NCBI RefSeq assembly: GCF_001905545.1
Contig: NZ_LIPD01000030.1
Span: 1 to 38,470 of the forward strand
DNA length: 38,470 nucleotides
DNA from: Streptomyces sp. CB02056
GTDB lineage: Bacteria > Actinomycetota > Actinomycetes > Streptomycetales > Streptomycetaceae
Direction: 5' to 3'
Made by a program: the position numbers and the translations under genes. Shown here piece after piece: positions 15,431-23,454 of this stretch. A model generated the notes under the pieces. The model did no database searches. It had not been told where the DNA came from and worked only from the letters and a program-made list of their open reading frames with translations. Numbering within the stretch: position 1 is the stretch's first letter; every line of letters starts with the position of its first letter.

Positions 15431-16594
15431 TCAGAGCCGGTCGAGGGCGTGCCGGGCGAGGATCAACTGCGAGATCTCGGTGCTGCCTTCGATCAGTTCC
15501 ATCGCCTTGGCGTCCCGGTAGGCCCGGGCCACCACGTGGCCGTCGGTGAAGCCCCGCGAGGCGAGCACCTGGACGGCCGTCGCGGCGCCGCGGGTCGCGT
15601 GGGTGGCGGCGACCTGCTTGGCCAGCACCGCCGTCACCGCCGCGTCCGGGGCGGTGCGGTCCCACTGCTCGGCGGCGTGCCGGCAGACCTGGGTGGCGAT
15701 CCGCTCCGAGGTGTAGAGCTCGGCGATGTGCCGGGCCACCAGCTGGTGCTCGCCGATCGGGCCGCCGCCCTGCTCGCGGGTGCGGGCGTCCCCGACGGCG
15801 GCCGTGAGGCAGGCGCGCAGGATGCCGACGCAGCCCCAGGCCACCGACATCCGGCCGTAGGACAGGCCGACCGTGAACAGCAGCGCGAGCGGCTGGCGCC
15901 CGCCGCCGAGCACGGCGTCGGCCGGGATCCGGACGTCGTCGAGCACGATGCGGCAGTGCGTGGCGGCGCGGCAGCCGAGCGGGGCCGCGACGGGCTCGAT
16001 GCGGACGCCGGGCGCGTCCGTCGGCACCATCGCGGCGGCGCCGTCCGGACCGTCGCCGTAGCGGCCGACGACCATGACGAGGTCGGCGTAGGCGGCCCCG
16101 GTGATCCACATCTTCTCGCCGGAGACGATCAGGTCGCCGCTGCCGTCCTCGGCCGGACGGATGCGGGTGGTCATGCCGCTGAGGTCGGAGCCCGCGCCCG
16201 GCTCGCTGAAGCCCACGCAGGCGAGCCGGCCGCTCGTCAGCTGCCCGAGGTAGCGCCGGCGCTGCTCGCGGTCGCCGAAGCGGCGGACGACCGCCGCGGC
16301 GATCCCCTGGACCGTCATCACGCTGCGCAGCGAGCTGCACAGGGCGCCGACGTGGGCGGTGAGTTCGCCGTTCTCCTGGCCGGTGCGGCCGGGCCCGCCG
16401 AAGCGGGCCGGCACCTCGGCGCACAGCACGCCCATCGCGCCGAGCTCGCGCAGCAGCTCGACGGGGATCCGGCCGGCCGCGTCCCAGGCGGCCGGCCCGT
16501 CGCCGACCAGGGCGTCGATCGCCGCGGTGTCGAAGCCCGTCCCGCCCGTACCCGTGGCGCCCGCACGGGCCGTACCCGTGGCCCCGCCGCTCAT
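15431..16594 (-). CDS. fkbI: FkbI-like acyl-CoA (acyl-ACP) dehydrogenase
   Basis: 387 aa flavoenzyme. FAD-binding motifs are visible (FSEPGAGSDLSGM and MWITGAAYADL), and the C-terminal segment MELIEGSTEIS holds the probable catalytic base Glu369. In methoxymalonyl-ACP pathways this enzyme oxidises the glyceryl-derived ACP thioester together with the FkbK dehydrogenase. The first 20 residues are Gly/Thr/Ala repeats without family similarity. The ATG at 16594 overlaps the ACP gene stop (ATGA). A 98-bp gap separates it from the FkbH-like gene; I see only the latter's ribosome site there. Confidence 0.92.
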   Translation of the reverse strand: MSGGATGTARAGATGTGGTGFDTAAIDALVGDGPAAWDAAGRIPVELLRELGAMGVLCAEVPARFGGPGRTGQENGELTAHVGALCSSLRSVMTVQGIAAAVVRRFGDREQRRRYLGQLTSGRLACVGFSEPGAGSDLSGMTTRIRPAEDGSGDLIVSGEKMWITGAAYADLVMVVGRYGDGPDGAAAMVPTDAPGVRIEPVAAPLGCRAATHCRIVLDDVRIPADAVLGGGRQPLALLFTVGLSYGRMSVAWGCVGILRACLTAAVGDARTREQGGGPIGEHQLVARHIAELYTSERIATQVCRHAAEQWDRTAPDAAVTAVLAKQVAATHATRGAATAVQVLASRGFTDGHVVARAYRDAKAMELIEGSTEISQLILARHALDRL

Positions 16595-16863
16595 GCGTCC
16601 CCGGTCCCGCGCAGGCGCAGCACCATGGCCGCCATGGCGCGGATGCTGCGGAAGTTGTCCCGGTTCAGCTCGGCGCCGACGATCTCGATGTCGTACTCGT
16701 CCTCCAGGAACACCACCAGTTCCATGGCGAACATCGAGGAGATCGCGCCGGTGGCGAAGAGGTCCTGCTCGACCTCGGGTTCGGCGCCGGTGTGTCCGAC
16801 GAGGAAGGCGCTCAGCGCCTGCTCGACGGCGGTCGTCCCGGCAGCGGCGTTCGCGGTGGTCAT
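16591..16863 (-). CDS. fkbJ: FkbJ-like discrete acyl carrier protein
   Basis: 90 aa, acidic, with a four-helix ACP pattern. The phosphopantetheine site is in TGAISSMFAMELV, probably Ser43, with Ser42 where most carrier proteins have Asp. It carries the glyceryl unit during its oxidation to the oxygenated malonyl-ACP extender. It lies between the 3-hydroxyacyl-CoA dehydrogenase (52 bp upstream) and the acyl-CoA dehydrogenase (overlapping ATGA), as in known FkbG-K type sets. The ATG at 16863 has AAGG about 9 nt upstream. Confidence 0.92.
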   Translation of the reverse strand: MTTANAAAGTTAVEQALSAFLVGHTGAEPEVEQDLFATGAISSMFAMELVVFLEDEYDIEIVGAELNRDNFRSIRAMAAMVLRLRGTGDA

Positions 16864-16915
16864 GTGTCCGTACCTTTCGTAGTTCCGTGCTGGCCGTTCG
16901 GGGGGAGCCCGGTGC

Positions 16916-17770
16916 TCAGCCGTACGTGTAGAAGCCCCGGCCGGACTTGCGGCCGTGGTGCCCGTCGCGGACCTTCCGGAGCATCAGCTCGCAGGGGTCG
17001 CACTCGGGGTCGCCGGTGCGCTCGTGCAGGACCCGCAGGGAGTCGACGAGGTTGTCGATGCCGATCAGGTCGGCGGTGCGCAGCGGTCCGGTGGTGTGGC
17101 CGAGGCAGCCTTCCAGCAGCCCGTCCACCGTCTCGGCGGAGGCGACGCCCTCCTGGACGAGCATCGCCGCCCGGTTGATCAGCGGGTGCAGCAGCCGGTT
17201 GACGACGAAGCCCGGTGCGTCGTTGACCACCAGCGCCGTGCGGCCGAGCGCGGTCAGCAGCGAGGTGACGGCGGTCATCGTGGCGTCGCCGGTGGCCCGG
17301 CCGCGGATCACCTCGACCATGGTGATCAGGTAGGCGGGGTTCATGAAGTGCACGCCGACGAGTTCGTCGCCGCGCGCCACCCAGCCCGCCATCTCGTCGA
17401 TGGGGATGCACGAGGTGTTGGAGATCAGCAGGGTGCCGGGGGCGACCAGCCCGGAGACCTCGGTCAGCACCTCGCGCTTGACCTCGGCGACCTCCACGAC
17501 GGCCTCGACGACGGCGGTCGCGTCGGCGATGTCGGCCGGCGCGGTGGTGGTGGCCAGCGTGCCGTGGGCGCGGCCCGCGGGGAGGGCCTCCAGCAGCTGG
17601 GCGTGCTTCAGCTTGCGGCGGATCGCCGTCCGGGCCGTGGCCAGGGTCGGCTCGTCGACGTCGACGAGGGTGACGTCCACGCCGTGGCCGAGGGCGAGGG
17701 CGGCGATGTTGGTGCCCATGACGCCGCCGCCGATGACGGCGAGGCGGTGCTGTTCGTGACGGTCAGTCAT
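16916..17770 (-). CDS. fkbK: FkbK-like 3-hydroxyacyl-CoA dehydrogenase
   Basis: 284 aa. The N-terminal Rossmann motif is GGGVMGTNIA with the NAD-favouring acidic residue at VDVDEP. The HxxNP motif (VHFMNPAYL) and NDAPGFVVNR are typical of the 3-hydroxybutyryl-CoA dehydrogenase family, and the C-terminal helical domain ends KSGRGFYTYG. It should oxidise the glyceryl-ACP hydroxyl en route to hydroxymalonyl-ACP. The ATG at 17770 lies 8 nt inside the end of the upstream PKS gene, with GGGAGGG as its ribosome site, so it is translationally coupled to the terminal PKS. Confidence 0.93.
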   Translation of the reverse strand: MTDRHEQHRLAVIGGGVMGTNIAALALGHGVDVTLVDVDEPTLATARTAIRRKLKHAQLLEALPAGRAHGTLATTTAPADIADATAVVEAVVEVAEVKREVLTEVSGLVAPGTLLISNTSCIPIDEMAGWVARGDELVGVHFMNPAYLITMVEVIRGRATGDATMTAVTSLLTALGRTALVVNDAPGFVVNRLLHPLINRAAMLVQEGVASAETVDGLLEGCLGHTTGPLRTADLIGIDNLVDSLRVLHERTGDPECDPCELMLRKVRDGHHGRKSGRGFYTYG

Positions 17771-20700
17771 CGTGTCCCTCCCGGGTGGTGGTGAAGTGCT
17801 CGTCGAGCCAGGAGTCGACGGCCCGCGCGGTGGTCCCGGCGTGGGCGCCGATCATGGTGAAGTGGTCGCCCGGAACGGTCACCGGGGTGAGGTCGCCGGA
17901 GAGGTCCCACGGGAGGCGGACGGCGCCGTCCCCGCCCTCGGGGCCGCCCGGCTCGCCGCCGTGGCGGAGCAGCAGGGTCGGCAGGTCCGCGGTGTACGGG
18001 ACGTGGCCGCGCCAGTCCTGGACGTAGTAGTGGGCGAGCGCGGTCAGCCAGTCGTCCCCGCCGATGCCGCCCGCGTCGACGCCCCCGGGGTTGCCCAGGA
18101 GCACGTCGGCCGGCAGGGTGCCGATGATCTCGTCGGGGGCACCGGCCGACTGCGGGGCGAAGCTGTCCAGCAGCACCAGCGCGGCGGGGCCCCGGCCCAG
18201 TTCGGCGAGGCGGGCGGCGAGGGCCTGCGCGACCAGCCCGCCGGAGGAGTAGCCGACGAGGACGAACGGGCCGGCCTCCGGGGCGGTCTCCGGGGCGGCG
18301 AGCACTGTCCGGACGCACAGGTCGAGCAGCGCGTCCGGGTCGGCGGCCAGCGGCTCCCCCGCCGTGTAGCCGGGGATCACCGCGGAGAGGACGTGCCGGG
18401 GGCGGCACAGGCCCTGCACCACCCGGACGAACTCCTGGGCGTCGCCCGCGCCGAACGACGGCAGGCAGACGAGCGTCGGCCCGACCGTGTCCGCGGACCG
18501 GCGGGTGAGCGGGACCAGGGGCGGGACGCCCGCCAGCTCGTCCGCACCGGCGAAGCGGGGCCGGAACCGGGCCAGCCCGGCGATCATCCGTACGGCGTCG
18601 GCCCCCTGGCCGAGGCTGTTCGCCCGCAGGTACAGGGCGGCCAGCGTCTCGGCGGCCGGTGTCCCGGCGGCTCCGGCCCGCTCCGTGCCGTCCGTGGATT
18701 CCGGCGCGGCGGCCAGCGCGAAGCGGGGCGCGGCCCGCTGCGGTCCGCCGTCCTGGCGCACCGGTCCGTCGGCGAGCCGCTCCCGCAGGTACGCGGCCGT
18801 CAGGGCGGGGGTCGGGTGGTCGAAGACCAGCGGACCGCTCAGCCGCAGACCGGTGGCCCCGGCGAGCCGCTTGCGCAGCTCCAGCGCGCTCAGCGAGGTG
18901 AACCCCTGCTCCAGGAACGTGGCGTCCGGGTCGACGGCCGCCGCGTCCGGGTGGCCGAGCGCGGCGGCGGCGTGCTCCCGGACCAGCTCCAGCAGGACCG
19001 CCTCCCGCTCCCGCGCCGACCGCGCCCCGCCGAGCCGGGCGGACAGCCGGACGGCGGCGGACGACCGCCGCGCACCGGCGCCCTCGTCGCCCGCGAACCC
19101 GTCCCCGTCCTCGTCCCCCTGCTCCAGGACCCGGAGGGCGTCGGGAAGCGCGGACAGCAGCGGGCTCGGCCGGTGCAGCGTGTACAGCGGCACGAACCGC
19201 GCCCAGTCGACGTCGGCGACGACGAGCAGCGTCTCGTCGTCGTCCAGCGCCTGGGCGAGGCCCTCGATGCCGCGCTCGGGAGCCATCGTCCGCAGCCCGT
19301 AGGCGCTCAGCTGCTCGCCCGCCTCCCCCGCGCCCATGCCGCCGCCGCCCCACAGGCCCCAGGCCACCGAGGTGGCCGCCAGCCCGGCCGCGCGCCGCCG
19401 CTCGGCCAGGGCGTCCAGCGCCGCGTTGGCGGCGCCGTACCCGGCCAGCAGCCCGCTGCCCCAGGTGGCGGCGCCGGAGGAGAACAGCACGAAGGCGTCC
19501 AGCTCCAGTCCTCGCTCGGCCGACAGCTCGTGCAGGTGCAGGGCGCCACCGACCTTCACCTCGGAGACCTCCTGCAGCCCGGCGTCGGTCAGCGCGGCGA
19601 CCGGCGCCCCGTGGCCGGTGCCCGCCGAGTGCACCACCGCCGACAGCGCGGGGCCGGTGGCGGCGACGCGGTCCAGCAGCGCGCCGACCGCGGGCCGCTC
19701 GGCGACGTCACAGGCGACCACCTCGACGGCGCTGCCGAGGGCCGCCAGTCCGGCCGCCAGCTCGGGCACCCCGGGCGCGGCCGGGCCGGAGCGGCCGGCC
19801 AGCACCACGCGCGGGGTGCCGCGCTCGGCCAACAGCCGGGCCGTCCGGCCGCCGATCAGGCCCGTACCGCCGGTGACCAGCGCCGTCCCGGCGGTCCGCC
19901 ACGGCTCGGCGGGTCCAGCTTCCGGGCGCGGGGCGCGCACCAGGCGGCGCGCGAACGCCCCCGTGCCGCGCAACGCGACCTGGTCCTCGCCCTCCGGTCC
20001 CGCGGCGAGCAGCCCGGCCAGGCGGTCCCCGACCGAGGCGTCGAACCCGACCGGGGCGTCGGACCCGGCCGACGCGTCCGACCCGGCCGGGAGGTCGACC
20101 AGGCCGCCCCACTGCTTGGCCTGCTCCAGACCCGCCGTCTGCCCCCACGCCCACACCTGGGCCTGCGCCAGACTGGGCACCTCGCCCGGCAGCGCCGCCA
20201 CCGCGCCGCGGGTCAGCACCCACAGCGGCACCACCGACCCCGCGTCGAGCAGCGCCTGCAGCAGCGCGCTGGAGGCCGCCAGACCGGCGGGCACCCGGGG
20301 CCGACCGGGCAGCGGCGTCTCGTCCAGCGCCAGCAGGGACACCACACCGGCGAACTCGCCGACGCCGCGCAGGACATCACCGAGGGTCCCGCGATCGGCG
20401 GCGCCGGTCTCCAGCACCCGGACCTCGACGCCACTGGCCCGCAGCGCGCCGGCCACCTCGGCGGCCGTCCCGGCCCCGGCCGGGCCGGCGACCACGAGCC
20501 ACGTGCCGGACGGCACCGAGGCCGCCGGTGCCGCACCCGACGGCCCGTCGAGGGGCTGCCACTCGACGCGGTACCGCCAGCCGGCCACCGCGTCCCGGGC
20601 CACCGGCTCCGGGAACACCGGCCAGTAGCGGCGGTACTGGAAGGCGTAGGTCGGCAGGTCGACGGTGCCGCTCCCGGTCCCGGCGGGCAGCAGGGCGGTC

Positions 20701-23408
20701 CAGTCCACGGGCAGGCCGCGGACGTACGCCTGGGCCAGCGAGAGCAGGAGGCGCCCGGCGCCGCCGTCGTCGCGGCGCAGGGTGTCGGCCACGACCGGGC
20801 CGTACGACTCCAGGCTGTCCGCGATGGCCGGGGCCAGCACCGGGTGCGGGGACACCTCGACGAAGGCGCCGTGGCCGGTTCCGGCGAGGGTGTGCACGGC
20901 CCGGTCGAACTCGACGGTCTCGCGCAGGCTGGCGTACCAGTAGTCCGGCACCAGTTCCGGCCCGGAGAGCGTGGCGCCGGTGCTGGAGGAGACCATCGGA
21001 ATCCGCCCCTCGCGGGGGGCGATGCCCTGGAGGGCGGCGAGGATCTCCTCACGCAGCTCGTCCACGTGGGCGCTGTGCGAGGCGTAGTCGACCGGAATCA
21101 TCCGGGCACGCGGCGAATCCCCGCAGGCGTCGGCGAGTTCACGCAGCGCGTCGGCGTCACCGGAAACCACCGTCGCCGACGGACCGTTCACCGCCGCGAT
21201 GGAAAGGCGGGAACCGTACGGAGCGATCCGCGCCCGCACACCCGCCACCGGCTCGGCGATCGACAGCATCCCGCCACGACCTGCCAGCGCCTTCAGAGTC
21301 CGGCTGCGCAGAGCGACAACCTTCGCCGCGTCCTCCAGCGAGAGGATCCCGGCCACGGCCGCCGCCGCGATCTCACCCTGGGAGTGGCCCACCACCGCGT
21401 CGGGAACGACACCGGCCGCCTCCCAGACCGCAGCCAGCGAGACCATCACCGCCCACAGCGCCGGCTGCACCACATCGGCGGCCTCGAAACCGTGCCGACC
21501 GGCCAGCACATCGTCCAACTGCCAGTCCACGTACGGCGCGAGAGCCGCGGCACACTCCGCCAGCCGCGCCGCGAACACCGGCGACGAAGCGGCCAGCTCG
21601 CGCCCCATCCCGACCCACTGACTGCCCTGCCCCGGGAAGACGAACACCGTCCGCCCGACCCCGGCCGACGGCACCTCGCCCGTCAGCACCCCGGCCCCGG
21701 GCCGGTCCGCGGCCACGGCCTCCAGTTTCGCCGCCAGCTCGGCACGGTCGGCGCCCAGCACCACCGCCCGCCGCTTGAACGCCGTCCGCGTGGTGGCGAG
21801 CGACCGGGCCACCTCCGGCAGCGGCAGCTCGGGGCGCGCCAGGAGGTGGTCCCGCAGCCGCCGCGCCTGGTCCGCCAAGGCCTCCTCGGACCGTCCGGAG
21901 ACGGTGACCGGGAGCACGGCGGGCTCCGCGACCAGCACCGGCGGCGCGGCGGGCGTCGACACCGCGGCCGGCTCCGGCGTCCCGTCCGACTCCGGCGCGG
22001 CCGGCCCTCCGGCGGGCGCCTCCTCCAGGATCACGTGCGCGTTGGTGCCGCTGATCCCGAAGGCCGAAACGCCCGCCCGACGCGGCTGTTCGCCCGCCGG
22101 CCACGCCACGCGCTCCTGGAGCAGGCTCACGTGCCCCGCCGACCAGTCGACGTGCGGGGTCGGCTCCGCCGCGTGCAGCGTCGCCGGCAGCTCCTCGTGC
22201 CGCAGCGCCAGCACCATCTTGATCACACCGGCGATGCCGGCCGCCTGCTGGGCGTGCCCGATGTTCGACTTCACCGACCCCAGCCAGAGCGGCCGTTCGG
22301 CCGGATGCCCCTGCCCGTACGTCGCCAGCAGCGCCTGCGCCTCGATCGGGTCGCCCAGTGTGGTGCCGGTGCCGTGCGCCTCGACGACGTCCACGTCCCC
22401 CGTCGCCAGCCGGGCGTTGGCCAGCGCCGCGCGGATCACGCGTTGCTGAGCGGGGCCGTTGGGCGCGGACAGGCCGTTGGAGGCGCCGTCCTGGTTGACG
22501 GCGCTCCCCCGGACCACGGCCAGCACCCGGTGCCCGTTGCGCCGGGCGTCCGACAGCCGCTCCAGCACCACCACACCCGCGCCCTCGGCGAGGCCCATGC
22601 CGTCCGCGCCCGCCCCGAAGGCCTTGCAACGGCCGTCCCGGGCAAGGGCGTTCTGCTGCGAGAAGCCCACGAACTCGCCCGGGCTGACGATCACGGTCAC
22701 CCCGCCGGCCAGCGCCAGCGTGCACTCCCCCGCCCGCAGCGACTGCACGGCGAGGTGCAGCGCGACCAGCGAGGAGGAGCAGGCGGTGTCCACCGACACC
22801 GCCGGCCCGGTCAGGCCCAGCGTGTACGACACCCGGCCGGACAGCACGCTCATCGCCGTCCCGGTGATCAGGTGCGCCTCCGAGCCCGAGAGGTCGCCGC
22901 CGGCGGTCGCGTACCCGGAGGGCGCGGCGCCCGCGAACACGCCGGTGGCCGACTCGCGCAGGCTCGCCGGGTCGATCCCGGCCCGCTCGACCGCCTCCCA
23001 GGCCGTCTCCAGCAGCAGCCGCTGCTGCGGGTCCATCGCCAGCGCCTCGCGCGGACTGATCCCGAAGAACCCGCCGTCGAAGTCCGCGGCCCCGGAGACG
23101 AACCCGGCCTGGACGGTGCTGCTCGTGCCGTCCGCACCCGGGGCGGCGTCGAAGAGCGCGCCGAGGTCCCAGCCACGGTCGGTGGGGAACCCGCCGACCG
23201 CGTCCCCGCCCGCCACCAGGAGGTCCCACAGGTCCTCGGGGGTGCGCACACCGCCCGGGTAGCGGCAGGCCATCCCGACGATCGCGATCGGCTCCCGCTC
23301 CCGCTCGGTCACCTCGCGCAGCCGGGCCCGCGTGGTGCGGAGCTTGGCGGTGGTCTGCTTGAGGAAATCGAGCAGTTTCTCTTCGTTCTGCATGGTGCTG
23401 TCGCTCAC
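17763..23408 (-). CDS. Terminal PKS protein: docking-KS-AT-KR-ACP-TE
   Basis: 1881 aa. Domains: N-terminal coiled-coil docking helix (1-36); KS (38-465) with Cys210, HGTGT (345-349) and the Lys/His of KSNIGH; AT (585-885) with Ser676 (GHSQG) and YASH (775-778), predicting methylmalonyl-CoA; KR (945-1400) with GGTGLIG, Ser1311, Tyr1324 and Asn1328; ACP (1465-1540) with Ser1505 in GFTSL, Thr replacing the usual Asp; TE (1640-1875) with Ser1721 (GYSSG), Asp1748 and His1849. The KR lacks the LDD of B-type domains, has Trp1316 and has Leu rather than His five residues later, an A1-like fingerprint giving an L-hydroxyl without epimerisation. The TE marks the end of the line, releasing the chain by lactonisation or hydrolysis. 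The start is GTG 23408 with GAGG just upstream; ATG 23393 lacks a site. Confidence 0.95.
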   Translation of the reverse strand: MSDSTMQNEEKLLDFLKQTTAKLRTTRARLREVTEREREPIAIVGMACRYPGGVRTPEDLWDLLVAGGDAVGGFPTDRGWDLGALFDAAPGADGTSSTVQAGFVSGAADFDGGFFGISPREALAMDPQQRLLLETAWEAVERAGIDPASLRESATGVFAGAAPSGYATAGGDLSGSEAHLITGTAMSVLSGRVSYTLGLTGPAVSVDTACSSSLVALHLAVQSLRAGECTLALAGGVTVIVSPGEFVGFSQQNALARDGRCKAFGAGADGMGLAEGAGVVVLERLSDARRNGHRVLAVVRGSAVNQDGASNGLSAPNGPAQQRVIRAALANARLATGDVDVVEAHGTGTTLGDPIEAQALLATYGQGHPAERPLWLGSVKSNIGHAQQAAGIAGVIKMVLALRHEELPATLHAAEPTPHVDWSAGHVSLLQERVAWPAGEQPRRAGVSAFGISGTNAHVILEEAPAGGPAAPESDGTPEPAAVSTPAAPPVLVAEPAVLPVTVSGRSEEALADQARRLRDHLLARPELPLPEVARSLATTRTAFKRRAVVLGADRAELAAKLEAVAADRPGAGVLTGEVPSAGVGRTVFVFPGQGSQWVGMGRELAASSPVFAARLAECAAALAPYVDWQLDDVLAGRHGFEAADVVQPALWAVMVSLAAVWEAAGVVPDAVVGHSQGEIAAAAVAGILSLEDAAKVVALRSRTLKALAGRGGMLSIAEPVAGVRARIAPYGSRLSIAAVNGPSATVVSGDADALRELADACGDSPRARMIPVDYASHSAHVDELREEILAALQGIAPREGRIPMVSSSTGATLSGPELVPDYWYASLRETVEFDRAVHTLAGTGHGAFVEVSPHPVLAPAIADSLESYGPVVADTLRRDDGGAGRLLLSLAQAYVRGLPVDWTALLPAGTGSGTVDLPTYAFQYRRYWPVFPEPVARDAVAGWRYRVEWQPLDGPSGAAPAASVPSGTWLVVAGPAGAGTAAEVAGALRASGVEVRVLETGAADRGTLGDVLRGVGEFAGVVSLLALDETPLPGRPRVPAGLAASSALLQALLDAGSVVPLWVLTRGAVAALPGEVPSLAQAQVWAWGQTAGLEQAKQWGGLVDLPAGSDASAGSDAPVGFDASVGDRLAGLLAAGPEGEDQVALRGTGAFARRLVRAPRPEAGPAEPWRTAGTALVTGGTGLIGGRTARLLAERGTPRVVLAGRSGPAAPGVPELAAGLAALGSAVEVVACDVAERPAVGALLDRVAATGPALSAVVHSAGTGHGAPVAALTDAGLQEVSEVKVGGALHLHELSAERGLELDAFVLFSSGAATWGSGLLAGYGAANAALDALAERRRAAGLAATSVAWGLWGGGGMGAGEAGEQLSAYGLRTMAPERGIEGLAQALDDDETLLVVADVDWARFVPLYTLHRPSPLLSALPDALRVLEQGDEDGDGFAGDEGAGARRSSAAVRLSARLGGARSAREREAVLLELVREHAAAALGHPDAAAVDPDATFLEQGFTSLSALELRKRLAGATGLRLSGPLVFDHPTPALTAAYLRERLADGPVRQDGGPQRAAPRFALAAAPESTDGTERAGAAGTPAAETLAALYLRANSLGQGADAVRMIAGLARFRPRFAGADELAGVPPLVPLTRRSADTVGPTLVCLPSFGAGDAQEFVRVVQGLCRPRHVLSAVIPGYTAGEPLAADPDALLDLCVRTVLAAPETAPEAGPFVLVGYSSGGLVAQALAARLAELGRGPAALVLLDSFAPQSAGAPDEIIGTLPADVLLGNPGGVDAGGIGGDDWLTALAHYYVQDWRGHVPYTADLPTLLLRHGGEPGGPEGGDGAVRLPWDLSGDLTPVTVPGDHFTMIGAHAGTTARAVDSWLDEHFTTTREGHDD

Positions 23409-23454
23409 ATTCGACCTCGTTCGGGAGGAGTTGGCGCCGACGGTCCCGGCATGG

